Positions 47,935 through 62,509 of a stretch of DNA of 64,000 nucleotides are shown piece by piece. Made by a program: the position numbers and the translations under genes. The notes beneath the pieces are model-generated. The model saw only the letters and a program-made list of their open reading frames with translations, was not told the origin of the DNA and did not search any database. The DNA is from Trileptium ribeirensis (Eukaryota > Nematoda > Enoplea > Enoplida > Thoracostomopsidae): the NCBI GenBank assembly GCA_030248225.1, contig JASANE010012465.1:57932-121931 (forward strand), read 5' to 3'. Every line of letters starts with the position of its first letter. The first letter of the stretch is position 1.

Positions 47935-50900
47935 GTAAGTATAAGATTGGTATCGCACCAAGCATTGTGATTCCAGCACTAAGCTACAGTACTTATCAGA
48001 AAGTAGTGAAACGTAGTGGAGATTGTGTGTTGCAGGGTGAAATCTTTTAAATTTCGTCTGTGTGTGTGCATGTGATCGGCCGTAACTCGAGAACACCTGA
48101 ACCGATTTTCATGATCTTGGGCTCATTCGTACACTTCTCATCACCTCATCTTACCGTGTACACTCCCGAGCATTTTTTGATTTGGGGTCTGATTCGGGGG
48201 TCAGGGTTCAAAATGTGGGTTTTTGGCCCCATTTTACCCCATTTTAGTACCCTTCACGGAAGCAAGGTTATTTTTATGTTAACTATCGAATTTTTCTTCT
48301 CTGGATGGTTTTGTTTCATAGTAAAATGATAAATGCCGATGCTTCTTTTTTGTTTTTCGATTAAGGCTCCGGTTCTGGATTTATGGGGTTTGAGGTACGG
48401 GGGTATGGCGCCCCAATGGTTTCTCGACCCAAAATTTGAAAATTTGTTCTAACGTCTTGGGCGGCTGATAAGTTTTGCCTGGGAGTTTTCGGGCATGGGA
48501 AAAAGTCATTGCCGGCGCCGGTTTTGCTCTACGACTCATGGTTCCATGGGTACGGGGTATGACGCCCCTTGATTCGGGGTCAGATGTCGAAAGGAGACCC
48601 TTCACGGAAGCAAGGTTATTTTTATCTTAACATTCGAATTTCACTGGTTGGTTTTATTTCATAGTAAAATGATAAATGCCGATGTCTCTTTTTTGTGTTT
48701 TTCGATAAAGGCTCCGGTTTTGGAGTTATGGGGTTTGAGGTGGGGCACCCTCATAGTTCCTCGTCCAAGATCAGAAAATTTGTTCTGACGTTCTGGGCGG
48801 CTGAAAAGTTTCACTTGGCTGTTTTCGTGCATGGGAAACTCATTGCGGTATTGGTTTTACTCTGCGACCTATGGTTCCATGGGTACAAGGGTATGGCGCC
48901 CCTTTGGTTCGGGGTCAGATGTCAAAATGAGGGTTTTTACACCATTTTAGTACCTTCACGCAAGCAAGGTTATTTTTATCGTAACTTTCGATTTTTTTCT
49001 CTGGTTGCTTTTATTTAATAATTAAATGATAAATGCCGATGCCTTTTTTGTTTTTCGATTAAAGCTCCGGTTTTGGAGTTATGGGGTTTGAGGTATGGCA
49101 CCCTCATGGTTCCTCGTCCCAAAATTAGAAAACTTGTTCTGACGTTATATAGAGACAAGCACGAATACTTCGCTCGTTTTTACTTGTTTTCGATGGGTTT
49201 AGGGTTGACGAGCCTTTAGGATTTTGATGGGTCCAGGATTACAGAGGCTTTAGTGTAGTGTAGTATATGCATCAAACACAAAGCCTGTACAAGTGATTAA
49301 ATATTAAATGCCCACCTAATTAAACTACGCTCCGTTTCAACCTCGCTTGCGAGATACTAGTTTATAAATGCTAAGACATAATTAAGGGGTTCACCAAATC
49401 CTAACATACGTAACAAAACGTTTGCATTGGAGAATGAAATTAAGGTAGAGATCATTATGAAAACAGGATTACTGCAATAAAACACTCTTCAAGATAAACT
49501 AAATACATGTAATACATACTTGTAAAATCGGTAAATGAAAGTAATGCATATAATATAGTCTACCTATATGACATTCATGACCTTTGTATCATTGAATTTT
49601 ACGTTTCTATTTCCTCAAAAGAAATTTTTTCTAAGTTAAAACGACACACTTGAAATAGTATCTTGCACAAACTGGAGGTTCATAAGATTCTGGTCATTTT
49701 ATGTGTAGATAATGTTTTATTCGCATGGATAAACGCAGATACCGAAAGTAAACTAAAAGCTTTGGTTATAACTGTTACACACTGTAATATTTTTACATGC
49801 TCTCCGACGGCTGACATTATTTTGAAAAAATCGGCTGAAGTAATCCGTGGTACTGTAGTTGTAGATGTAGTATAATGTATATTTTATGGTAATTATCCAA
49901 ATCAAACTAAATTTTAAACCACTGCAATTAAACATACCAAATGGAAGGATCAACAAGGCATATTGTTTTCTATGTTTGGCTCTACCTTGGAACTTTTGGA
50001 TTTGACGTTTTGGAACGTTATGGGCATTTATAATTAAAGGCATTTATTTGACAGTTCGCAGATACTATTGATTTTGAAAAATAGCACTCAGTTACTAAGG
50101 GGTGCAACAAACCTTATGTTTTTATCATTTCAGTTATAGAATGAAAATTCATATTTGCCGTAAGGAGTTAACGATAGTTTAAGTGTCTTGTTTTGGATAT
50201 TTTAGTAAGTTAAATAACCAGAAAAGGTCGTGAGTTACCATTGTAAAAATCTTTCCACAAGGATTAAGGGTCCTCTTTGTTTTCAATATTTCAGCTGGTG
50301 AAACAACAAATGGCATTGTTATGACTGAAAAACCATTTTTCATTATACAACTATCTCAAAAAATTCAATAGATAAATATGATATTTCAAGCTTATTTTTA
50401 CTATGACACTAAAAATATAGTTTTCAACTTTTACAGATTCAGTGCCTTTTACAAATTACCGAAGGGAATTTTGTCTAACTTGTTTATTTCCTGGCTTAAC
50501 GATAGGCTACTGGCATTGAACCGATGTTTACACTGTGAATACGATGAGCAGTAGTTCTGGGTTGTTCATTGTGTTGGAAACCGGGGCGGGCATGGTAAAA
50601 AAGAGGGGAGAGTAAAAGTCTCAAAATTTGTCGCAAAAGATACTGGAGGAGTAAAATTGAGGCGAAAATTTGCCCCATGAATTGTTTTTATTATGTGTAT
50701 AACACGTACATGTTCTGGCCTCTTCACAGGACCAACATTTAACCTGGAGGCCTCCAGCTGTCCCTTGAGTGTGCCCTACATATTTGTGGAGTATCCCCCT
50801 AACTTAGCCGGGGATACATCTGTAAGATTTTGTGCTGATTTTGTTGCAATAATGATCAAAGGGGCGCATCAAAACGGGGAAGTTTGTCATGGGTGGCAGG

Positions 50901-51956
50901 GAATACGTGTGGCGCCAACTCTCCATCTCCCGCTCGCGGTTTGGACGCCCTGGGTATTTGATCATCCTGAACACGTTTTTATCAGAGGTAAGTTATGCCA
51001 ACTATCAGTCGATTTACTGGAGTGAGTGATGAATTTTGTAGTCCAACTGTGAGTGAGTGAGTATGCAGCTCAATATAGTGTATCTAATTTAGCTGTTAAT
51101 AGCAAGTTAGTCTGTATACGTACCTTAAAGCGCAAACCGGTGAAAGTTAGTGTCGTGTTTTGTTCTAACTACCAAAATTATACCTGGGGGTCCCTCAGGT
51201 CGGAACTTGGAGAACGGAACATACATGAGAAGGGCGATTTCCGCAGTTCATCTGGGGCTGTCTCAGTTAAACTAGGGGGGGTCATCAAGTACACTAAAAA
51301 GATAATCTGCATATTTTTATACCAGTAGAAAAGAAATTTTAAAATAAGAGTAATTTTTAGTCGTGTTACATTAACTGGGGGTGGCCATAACTGTGGGACC
51401 ATAGGGTGATGTTGAAATATGTGCACCCTCTCTCTTGTTTGGAAAGCCAGTTATCCAGAAGCAATTTAACGAATTTTTTGTTGCCACAGAACGCATAGCC
51501 TTGCCACTGTTTTAGACTTGAATTAAACATTACATATATGACAACAACAAGTAAAGTAGATTGAAACACATATTTATAGTACTACGACAAGAGATGAAAA
51601 AATTCATGAATGCTGAATACGTGCGCACACTGTCGCGGGAGATAAAATGTTTTTAATTGCATAGGCTCCAAAATACAAGTATAAGGACCGCGCACAATAG
51701 GATTGCGTTTTTAACTTACGAAAGTAGCTGCTTTGTAATTCCTAAGCGTACTGTTCTTGTTGAGAAGTTTTGTCGAATAATATTACTGTGATATATCGTA
51801 ACACTGTTCAGGTAGCAATCAGTAATTTTTTGAGGGAAGGTTCAATTATTTGGAAAGTGTAAAGCGTTAAATTTAAATTTGATAGAATTTTGTACCAGTG
51901 AATGTATTTTTAAAAACTAGAATGTATTTTTTATTGTGATATTGTTTGGTTTCCAG
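47935..51956. other. HDAC intron 2, right arm
   Basis: Mirror of 32,197-36,216 with the 345-bp repeats at 48.2-49.15 kb. Near-identical to the left arm over about 48.06-50.5 kb. No gene recognised. Confidence 0.75.
48215..49146. repeat. 345-bp tandem repeat, right arm mirror
   Basis: Reverse complement of the array at 35.0-35.9 kb, in intron 2 of the right-arm HDAC copy. No base differences were noticed along most of it. Confidence 0.9.
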
Positions 51957-52071
51957 CGACCACATAAAGCAGTATTTGAAGAAATGACCAAATATCACAG
52001 TGACGAGTACATAATGTTTCTGCATATTCGTCCTGACAATATGTCAGACTACAATCGACAGATGCAGCGAT
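51957..52071 (+). CDS. HDAC1: HDAC exon 3, right-arm copy, 3-nt deletion
   Basis: 115 nt against 118 in the left arm. Reads [20 protein letters not shown] then [18 protein letters not shown]. The conserved RN before IRPDN is replaced by one His. Frame and splice sites are intact, so it might still be used if joined to working exons, but it departs from the family at a conserved loop. Confidence 0.85.
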
Positions 52072-55000
52072 GTGAGAGTGGTTTTTATTTACATAGAAAT
52101 GATGAAAATTTGTGTTTTTTGTTGAAATATATTTGTTATAATTTGATTGACAGATGTTCATTTAGACTATTTGCTTGGAGTGCATTCGCACGCTAGTGTT
52201 TAAACGTATCATATATCACCCAGTCCAGGTTTCTACATAACTAGCAGTATCGAATGCGGGAAAATCGTGTTCCGGTTGCGTTTGCGGCTAAAGGCAAAAA
52301 CCCTACCGGAGCAGGAATTTTTGTTAACTTTTTTTAATGTTTTCCACATTTCTGGACCCCTGTTTCAAACATATATTTCATATAGACACAGTAATCGTTT
52401 TCTTTTCACTGCCAGATCAGACAGAAGTTTGTATAAACAAAATGCGCTGTAATACGTAAGTAGAACAACCACCTTTCGTATGATTTTTCATCATAACACT
52501 GTAGCAGTTGTTCAGCTCATTTTTATGTTAACAACGCCAGGTGAATGCTTGTGATAGTTTGGAGCCATTCAGACAGCGGCGGTGTATGTTAAAATTGAGT
52601 CTGATAAACCAGATACGTTGTTGATTCACGATAAAAGATGGTGCTCAACACTATGGGGACTTTAATTATTAGCGACGTCAAAAAGCACCGATTTGAGCTA
52701 CCGCCGGAATGCTATCATGGTAAGGTCCCTAACTCGAAGATTGGCAAAGGCGTTATTGCAAAGGTTTGGAGCAAAGCATTCAAAACTGGCGTCAATTCGA
52801 TACGGGACTTGAAGCTGCTGCTTCACAAATAACCGCTCGCTGTCACATGAGCGCAGTTTGTCAATTAAGCCTTGGTCCATAACCACGAAGACACTTCCAG
52901 ACGAGAGTTATTACTTTGAACATGATACGCTATTTGACAGGCAACCAATGCAAGTCGCGCAGAACATGGGTAATATGGTGGAACCGCCGGGTCAACGATA
53001 TAGTTATGGCAGCGGCATTAAGAACTAGTGTGTGGATTGCTAGAAATGTGTGGATTACTCAGAAGTATTTAGGTGAAAACGTTAGGACTTGAATATGCCA
53101 CCACAGAGGCAGAGTATTTTCTATAGGTGCGATTTTGTCTGCAACATAAACTTTTTTATTACAATCGACTTTATATTACGTATATTAGTATACACAGAAG
53201 TTAGGAATCTATGTAATGTAGTCAGGAGCTGCCTTCGTAGTTGTGAACTGCTTTGTTCATTATGAATCATGTTACCACAGTTTGTCTCAGTTGTAGCACA
53301 TTTATTCAGAAAGCAGAACCTGGAGCATTTTTAATTAACAAAACCAATACTTGTATGATTCCTACGAAGCAACATGCAGAAATTGTATGTTTAGTAACTC
53401 GGTAAATTGTGAGTGTCTGAAATTTTGCATAGTTAGGGTTTTTTAATGTGTGGCGTGCACATTCAGTGTGAGGCATTTGCGCGGGAATGCACGGTGGTAG
53501 ATAAATTTTCGTACTTGTAGTCTGCAATAACCAAACAAACAACATATCGATGGACAAAATAAGTTACCTTTACCAAAATAAGGAACGAGTTAAGCAATAA
53601 CATCATGGTATATAGTGCAATAGGTTGAACGTTGCGGTTATTTTCAACACATTTAAAGTCCATTGGAATTGTATTTATTGCTTCTTTTTTTACTATTGTA
53701 AGAAAAGGTTTTAGTTTTGTCCTAAAATTAGGGTTCCGGTTGCTATATCCGGGTGTTCCTTGATACCGAGTTGTGTCAAAGATGCCCAAATTTAGTTAAT
53801 TGTATCGGGGTTCCCAAATTTTATTGTGTCGTGGACTGAACTGATGCTGATCTAACGTACCCCTCACGGATCGGGCGTTCAATGTATTTTGGCTCGGAAA
53901 CGAGGTGAGGTACCGCTAAAAGAGACCTTGACATTGAACAGGGGTTAACATTGGAGCACTGGGAAGAGCCATACTATTCTCTTGTGTTCTTGATAGGACT
54001 GATTAGTGTTGGTTAATATCCGTGTATTCAGCACTATTTTTAGAAAAGTTTTTGTCACAGTGCCACTGAAGTTTGGAAACAAATATACCTACGGCCAGGA
54101 CATTTTGGACGTCATTAGTTTTCGCCAAGGCAGAATCTGGAAAACGGTTAATTCGCACTGTACTGCTGCAAATTTTGATTTAATTAAACTGGGACTTATC
54201 AAAATCAATAATGTGTCTGAGAGGCAGAACAGTAGTATCTCTTACGGAAGGATTAAACGGAGCGAGCGTGATTTCATTGTTAAGTTATCGTTTTGTTTAG
54301 ACACCTATAACAGGTTTGTTTGATGTATATACCACCCTAAACTTTTTAAATCGCGGACTCATTGAAAATCCTAAAACCTCGTCGACCCTAAAGCTATCCA
54401 AAATGACAGAACTTTGAAATATTTGTGTTTAGCTGTAGATAACCAAACCATCGTATTTAGCCTACCCGAAAAGCGGTATAGACAATTCTTGATGACCTGA
54501 AAGCAATGCGTACCAAACAACTGAAGACAGATTGTGTTCTGGAAATCGGGTTCCCTAAATCCATTGTAAAGGTATTGTATTAGATCGCCGTGACGCTGCT
54601 ACATTACGCACTTGAACAAACGTAATGCCCATACGACCCCGGCTATCGTAACCTCGAGGGCGGACCTAATGGGTTCAAATTTCCGGATTCGGGTCAGTCC
54701 CTGGAGACTACAAAGCTTAGCAAGCCGTACGAGCGCTTCACAGGATGTGTTCTGATCCTGCCGGACGGGTTGCGCACGTAGCCTAAGGTACTACTTTTGA
54801 GGTCCCTAGGAGGTTGGCTCCGTCACCTGCTCTCAGGCCAAAGAGACCATACCACTACTCCCTATCATCGTTCCACCGGGAAGTGTGTTCCAGTTGAAAT
54901 TTTCTTTTCTACCTTCCTGAACGATTAATAATTTATTTAGCCAGTGGCCCCCACTAGGGTCCGACCAATCCCTAGATGTTTAACGTCGGATCGCGTGTAA

Positions 55001-58000
55001 TTTCCCATTTTGGACGTTCAGTGAAAGTTTTAGTTTCGGGTATAAATTTTCCTTTTCCGAGGTCGCACGAGTCGTACTTACACAAAATAATACAATTAAT
55101 ACAAATAGGAATCGACGAGTCACGCTGAGGTTTGCTTCTTCCGAGCGCGTGTGTCAAACCTGAACGTGGGTCGTCGATAGGGGTGACGGATTTCAAACTC
55201 CTTCAGTAAATATATCGCTACCATTGGTCAGTAAAACACAGGAACACGGTTGGATTTTTATTGATTATTGATAAGCCAAAATCGTACGTAGATATGGACA
55301 TAAGTATATTGTACGGGAATTCGAAAGTACAGTACGCTATCGGGAAGATTGACAGGGCAGCAAATGGGTCAGGTTACGGAATCATCGTCTTTTTCATAAG
55401 AGATTCACAGTTGGATGGTTCGCATCACCGCGTGAACTACTAGGCCTTTCTAACGACAGCTGTGCTTACCTTACTCGAAAACAACGGGAGGAACAATGCA
55501 AGTCACTATACTATGGGAGTCGGTCAGTTATCGAGAGGCGCCATTCGAGTAACTACGCCTGCTAGTATACTCCGGTTAGACAAAACAGATTCAGGTTAAG
55601 CTAAAGGCCGCATAATAATGCAGGAGACAAAATTCGAAAATGTTGGTCAACGCATACCTAAATTTGGGAGTGTGGGCGACGTGATTTTGCTCATCCTAAT
55701 CAACACGGCTATGGTACACGATAGAAAAATATGGTAAAAAGAACGGTAAACGGATTAAATACGGCAAGTTATAATAAAACAACAAGGGTTACAATATTGA
55801 ACGATGATGATCAGTACAAGTTGCGAAGTTCACAACGGGAACAACTCCTAATTCAAATGCGACAACGGTGCGACATTATATTTTGCTTTCCTACTCGCAT
55901 ACGTATATATGAACAGTAATCGCAGGTACCCAAAAGAATTTTCCTCTAAATATGGTGCGCATCAAGCTAATCCGATCTTAGTTGAAATTATCTTTCGAAT
56001 ACGGTAACAAAGATGCGAAATTTTGGGGCTTAGATCCATACTTATTCGCGACCAAAATAGATACGGAAAAACGGACTTTTCTTGTCCCTGATCATGAGCC
56101 AGAATAGGTTCGTAATGGGCGGGGTGAGATTTTTGCTAAGCGGCTTAGAGGTCCTGGTAGAAAGTTGTTGGGACTGAACTTTTTAACTTTTAAGAGTTTT
56201 GCAACTGCAAAATTGCACTAAAATTTACTATGTGTTGTGTACATTAATTGTACTTTACCAACACTAGGTAGTTTGATATTTTACTTTGACTGCCAAAATT
56301 GTACATTTTGAGAAGACGCTGGATCGAGCCATTTCCAGGGAAAAGGGCAAATTATCGATTTTGTTTGCAAATCGGGGTTTGCGAAGAGCTTTCGGTTCGC
56401 GCAGTTTTAGCTCAGTTCGGCGGAACGATATCCTAAATTCGAAGAACAAAGGAACCAAGAACAAAGACTAGTTCAGCTGTGGTAAAGAATAGAAATCCTA
56501 AATACCAAACTCGGAAAGGCCAATTCGTGTATTCTATGTCCTAATCTCAGTTCGCTGGGTGGCATTTAATTCATTCACAGTTCACGTTTATCTAGTCTAT
56601 TAAAAGGTTCCAAATGGGCTCTTCTTACACTTACGGAAAGGTTGAAGGCGTTGCCTTGGCCTTCGATTTTTGTTGCTAATACGATCGTACAAATGTAACT
56701 CGACACTAGTTAGCAGTTCAACGTAAATATGATGCTCCCAAAACTGGATGCGAATATAAAGGTCTACACAAATACATTATGTACTAATTGTGTTATTCTA
56801 CTTTGACCAAAAGAGTAATAATTGACGGTTTAGAGCAGAAAGGCTATGTACGTATCTTATGCGGGTCAACAAACATTCGGTAAATTTATTGATTCGTCGT
56901 AAGTTAGGTTCCCTAAATTTGAGAAATAAAAACTTGCTTAATCCTTGATCAAAGACAAGAAACGCTACACAGGAGTAGGCCACTGCCGAAGAAATGAACC
57001 ACTCTGAGACATCTCCAGATTCTACAAGCTCGATCGGGTTGAAATGCGTAGGTTAGATAACTGGTTTCTTAGTTATTTGTATGTCTTACTCGGTATCCTA
57101 CAAGAGAGGTCCTTATGCTATCTTAGTAAATTAGCTGTTCATCACTACGAAATGCCAATACTAGTATGGGACGGACTCATACAGATCACTTATTTGTGAT
57201 ACGAAAAGCGAATCCTGTACTTTAACTTGATCTACACAATTGGTGTGACTATATGCTCCAATTAAGCAAAGTTTTATGCTAACTTTGGGTCACAGCGGCA
57301 AGGGTTAAATTAGTATTTAGCAAAAAAAAGCTGTCTGAGAATAAGCCTATAAGTAGCGATGCCTTATAGGTCATCGGCCATATCCTAGAAACATATAAAC
57401 TCTTGCTATTTCGAATTCAAAACGGCTCTCGGAAAAGCTCTAGTTTATTGCTAAAATTTAACATTTCTACTGATTTCTACTTACTGAAACAGGTCCGTAA
57501 AACGGTACAACCGTAATGAATTTAGTTACTAAATTTCACTCTGTCCGTATCCCTAAATTGCTCGGTTTTCATGATTTCAACCGAGGGTCTTAGTCTAACT
57601 CGCCAAGGGCCAGTTTTTCTCTGTGAAATCTTGCACAGGGGCTGGGTTCAACCTAAGCTTTCAAATTATTAGGACCGGGTCAACGGTCCTAATAAAAAAT
57701 GGTCCCTCGGGCCGGGGGCTAATAGACCCGATATCGCATCTAGCGATATGGCTAACTTTTGTACACTAAAACATTGCCACTGTAACGGGAAGCATCAACG
57801 CTAGGAAAATTGATATTTTCCTTATACTGATGAAAATACTTGCAAAACCATAACCAAAACCTAACTATGAAAGTAAAGAAAGTCTATGAAATTTGTGTAG
57901 ACTTTGTGTCGGCTTTTGCGCTGCTCGGGTCAATATTTTTCATTATTTTTGAGCGGGCCACGGCTTTGCCGGGCTGAATAGTAGAGTAAAAATGTGCAAA

Positions 58001-59771
58001 ATTCCTGGAAGGAATTTTGGATTGTTAACAATTGAAATTTTAGGTAGGGGCGAACCCCTTTCGGGCCGTCGGGTTTGTGTTTCCGACTCAATATTTTTAG
58101 ATTTTAAAGTTGTATTAGGTGGCGGGCATTGCTACGAAGAAAAAGCGAGAGTTTCAACAAAATTCCTGGAGAGAATCTTAAAATATTTTAAATCTACGTT
58201 TTTGGTGGGGGCAAGTCCTTTCAGGGTCGTCGGGTTTGTATTGCCGACGCGATATTCGAAGGTTTTATGAATGAAATCAACAGCTCGAATCCGGGTAAAA
58301 GTTCAGCCAACTTCCTGGAGTAATAATTGAGAAATGTTAAATTTACACTCAGCATGAGGTATCTCACGCTCAGGGCATTAAATTAGCAAGTCCGGTTGCG
58401 GGATACTTTAAATTCTAAGCTCAATTTAGAAATGTAGATTACTCTTAATATGCGAATGAGATCTCGATAACATTCCTAAAAGAGATCCTGTCGTGGAACG
58501 AGTAATTTGGTTTTCGGTCTCCAACAATGCGTGCATACGAGCGGTTCGGCGCTCCTTCAATTCATTGCCTAAGAAAATTTGCGAATAAAGTCACATATCA
58601 AAACTCGAAAATAAAACATGGCCAAGGATGGTACAACGTTCTATTCCAGGTACTCATTTGGAGCATTGTTTTTATTTAACCTCGGTCGGCTCAGAAATCG
58701 TATCTCGACTCAGGGAAACATGTAAATATAGATCACTACGCTAGTGACGCGTTTAGGGAGGTTCAGCATGACTTCGACTATTTAATTAAATTGTGTGGGT
58801 GTCCTAACTATGGCTATGGATCTGCGGGACGAGCTAGGACGGGCAAGACTATCATGTAAACCAATGTATGGACAGGGGAGGCTAAAAGTTATACGCTAGT
58901 ATCGTTTAAAACGGTATCTAATCCTACGGGCTAGCTATCACGCTTCGGGCGTTTCTAACCTAACGTCAATGATGAGCATCTAAACTCCTCCGCCTCCCTG
59001 TCCACACTTTCATGTTCGAATACTAGCGGTAGACCTACATCGCTTCTACATCCACTCGCAAAACCAAGTCAGAAACCAAAGAGTAAGAAACAGTCGATAA
59101 AATAAAACCATAAGTACAGGAAAAGCGACAGAGCCGGTCTACAAACCGACCGTACTATGCGCTGCCGAAGTCATACTGAACGCTCGGGAGCTAGAGCGAT
59201 GCCGCTTAAATACTTTAATTTTAGCAATTAAATTTGATTTATTGAAAATTTTAAAAACTTTTTCTAAAAGTGCTTGGTCAGCACTTTTGGGACGATTTGA
59301 CCCCGAAATTAAAGCTGAAATGCAAACTTTCTTATCAACCTTAATTTCGACCAATTTTGGAGCATTTTAATGACCAACTTTCATATAATTAAATTGATTT
59401 ATAACAATTTTATATAAAATCAATATAAATTTAAGCCAAAGTTTTCAGAAGCTCGTTGTTTAAGCTATAAATATATCAACGCGGAATCCATAGCGCGTCC
59501 TTTAGTTTATTCTCGGTCCCGAAGTGTCCGTTATTTTACAGGTAAACAAAAAGCCTATCCATAATAAGACTTTTATATTATTTTATAATTTAAAATTTCA
59601 AATTTTCAAGCTTAAATTTATACAAACTTTATAATATTATACCACGCTGCTAACTTTATATTAAAGTTATAAATTCTCCACCTTGGCGATGAGACAAGCT
59701 ACTAGTATAACTAAAATATAAATATATAGTATAAATTATATATCCTAACATCAACTATTCTATTGTTTTAG
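52072..59771. other. HDAC intron 3, right arm
   Basis: Mirror of 24,370-32,078. Identity to the left arm is high at 52-54.3 kb and falls by eye to about 90 percent in stretches such as 54.6-54.9 kb. No gene recognised. Confidence 0.6.
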
Positions 59772-59846
59772 TCAATGTTGGTGAGGACTGCCCAGTATTC
59801 AATGGTTTATACGAATTTTGTCAGCTGTCTGGTGGAGGATCGGTTG
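59772..59846 (+). CDS. HDAC1: HDAC exon 4, right-arm copy
   Basis: 75 nt, open, with acceptor gttttag and donor GTAGGT. Differs from the left copy by one silent change and D to N in VFDG. It is the last readable exon in this arm. Confidence 0.85.
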
Positions 59847-61596
59847 GTAGGTGTTTAATTCTAGTCCTTCATTTGCCAATATACTTCACATGCACATTTC
59901 GACTACTGTTAGGTTATCGTTCAGGTGCGTTGACAGAGTTGTTGTATACATAGTAAATATATATGTAATGGTATCACAACCGATGTCGACAAACGGCGAT
60001 TTATCTGCTACTGTAATTCGGGATGTTGCCAAGTCCTTTTAAGAGAACAACTCAGACGCAGAACATTGCATACGCGGAGTAGGATTAACAATACACATGT
60101 AGTATGTACTGTTTATGTGCGTTATTACAACTTTTTTTTGACGCAAAAGCTTATGTTCGCGTCGGATTTGTCCCCGAAAACTACAGCGACGTACCGCGGT
60201 GGACAATTTTTGTCCAGTTGTCCAAGTTATGTTTTTACGGCAGTTTTGTGCAACTGTGTTATGCATTATTTATCTTTGTGGACAAAAGAAAACCTGAACA
60301 GTAAAAACAGAAATCGTCCTACGCCTTTCCCAAATGTAGCGCTCTGTCCGATACAATGACTTCGTTTCAAGAAATGAAAGAAGAATTAAGAAACTAGGAA
60401 AAATAAACAGCTTGTTAGCTTGTTAGTTTTTGGGGTCTTGCCTCATGAGTTCCCTCCAGCCACAAAGCTAAAACGAACAATTCTACCCATTTTCTTAAAT
60501 TTTCTTTGAAAATTTTTCTGAAACATTTTTTGGAATCAGGAGCAGTTAAGTGTGTTAGATTCACTAGATGCATTGCCTAGAACCGTTGAGTTAGCTCATA
60601 GGCGCGCTTTAGGTTAAAATATATCTATATATTTACGTATATATACAAAAATTTTCCCCGATTTTACTCTAAAAATTTCCTTATTTTGAGTTAAAATTCA
60701 ATAACTCGGCGACTGAAACTAACCTTCTGCCAAAACGGTTGTGGTTAGTCTCTTCCACACTTGGTAAGTCAACCTCTGCCAAACTGTGGCGGTTGCCCTT
60801 CCATCTCAAATGAAGAGCTCAGGCTGTGCTTAAAACGGCTGGAGCCCATACCCTTTATCCCCGGCACCTCTCAAGAGAACCCTTGTACTAATGTTACACC
60901 GCTTTGTTACCCCAGCCTTTCCGCCCAATATTTCCTAGCCGTCACCGTGGCGTAAACTAGTTTAGGGTAACGTTTATAAAAGTTTGCCTAAAACTTATGA
61001 AAATTACTTTAAGTTACTTAAAAACTCAAATGTTTATCAAAGTTTACAACTCAAATTCAACAACAAAGTTAGTTTCTAGGTCATGGTAGCAAGAAAGTTC
61101 ACAGGAAATGTCTTCCTGCCCCAGTTCTAGTCTGCTCGTTTCACCGTAGCAGCCTTAATATTGCGCTTCCCGCCTTGATATAAACAAATTTTTAAGGTTT
61201 ATCAACACATATCAAAACTTACTCCAAATATCAAGAATTTAGCCACATCGCCTTTGCCTAATTTACCATTATGTCTAACATTATAACTCATGCAACTTCT
61301 GTGTAAAAGGTAACACAACCATGTTCTTACACAACCGAATTGATAAATATCCTATCATTGACGTCGCCCTATAAATTATCATAGTGAGCAATTGAGTAAC
61401 TGCTCTTTACCACTTCCACCTTGCCTACCATGTGATACTCAGCTCTTCATTGCGACAAGCCGAAAAACGCACACCTAACGTTATCACTGTAACCACATCA
61501 TAATAGTGTCATAATAATAGTTTAATGAAACTAATTACAAGAATCAATCGTATCTCCTTCATACATTTAGCTGTCTGTTTATATCATTTATATTTT
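59847..61596. other. HDAC intron 4, right arm
   Basis: Mirror of 22,550-24,294 with numerous substitutions and small indels. The end of the intron has lost its acceptor AG. No gene recognised. Confidence 0.6.
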
Positions 61597-61737
61597 CACC
61601 GTTGGCACCATTAAGCTAAATAAGAAAACTACGATATTGCGATCAATTGGGCTGATAATTGCATCATCCAAAAAGTCGGAAGCATCAGGATTTTGCTATG
61701 TTAACGACATCGTTTTGGCGATACTTGAGCTGCTAAA
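61597..61737 (+). pseudogene. HDAC1: HDAC exon 5, right-arm copy, broken
   Basis: The acceptor AG present in the left arm (tattttag) is tattttca here. [10 protein letters not shown] is lost through substitutions and indels around 61645-61675. Downstream [20 protein letters not shown] is preserved at the nucleotide level but is reached only out of frame. The donor GTATAT is intact. Confidence 0.9.
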
Positions 61738-62208
61738 GTATATATCATTATTATATTTGCACTATTTGGTAGAGTAACAGTCTTGTGAAATAAATATAAA
61801 AGTATTCCCTCTGCAAATTCGCGCTGGTAATGATGAATGGCACTTGGCAGCAATCAAAATAACGGACAATTTATTTTGGACATGAACTACAGCGAACTGA
61901 TTGGAAATACCTCGACCTCCCTCTCGCAAGTTGGAGAATACCAGAATACACAGACACCTGGGCTAAAATATTTTCAGGCTTTGGCGCACTGCGTTATAAA
62001 CCTTAGTACCATTCCGAAATGATGTGTAGCACAGTTGACAGTTCACAATTTGGACATGCGTTTTCGCTTCAGTCAAAGTAATTGGGCACAGTAACATTAT
62101 TAATTTCTGTGGGTTTATAATTCTGTGAATGTCGATACCATGTGCTGAAAATAAATGCCTGCTTTTCCTACGTTTTTACGTTGATTGTTGGTATCATCAC
62201 TATTTCAG

Positions 62209-62346
62209 GTACCACCAGCGTGTACTGTATGTTGATATTGATATTCATCATGGTGACGGTGTCGAAGAAGCCTTCTACACCACAATGAGTAATGACTGTT
62301 TCATTCCATAAGTACGGCGAATATTTTCAGGAACTGCGTTCTGAAA
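62209..62346 (+). pseudogene. HDAC1: HDAC exon 6, right-arm copy, frameshifted
   Basis: 138 nt against 142. [20 protein letters not shown] and AFYTT are perfect, including the zinc ligands, then clustered changes at TTDRV, at FPG and at TGD break the frame; reading on gives MSNDCFIP and a stop. The splice sites remain. Confidence 0.92.
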
Positions 62347-62509
62347 GTAAGTTTATGGAATTGTTGTAGCTGTGGTGTTTTCATTAAAGCTGTAATGTTC
62401 TTATTGCTGATGACATAAATCAAAGCGTAACCTTAAAGTGCTTAATATTTTATTTTGTTATAAGGCTTTTAACTTATTAATTCGAAACTTGAATTTATCA
62501 CTGTTTCAG

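Noticed and set aside
50693..51025. 110-codon intronic open frame in the right arm
   Set aside because: The left partner is shorter with a different start; no domain and no transcript signal. Probably chance in a GC-richer patch.
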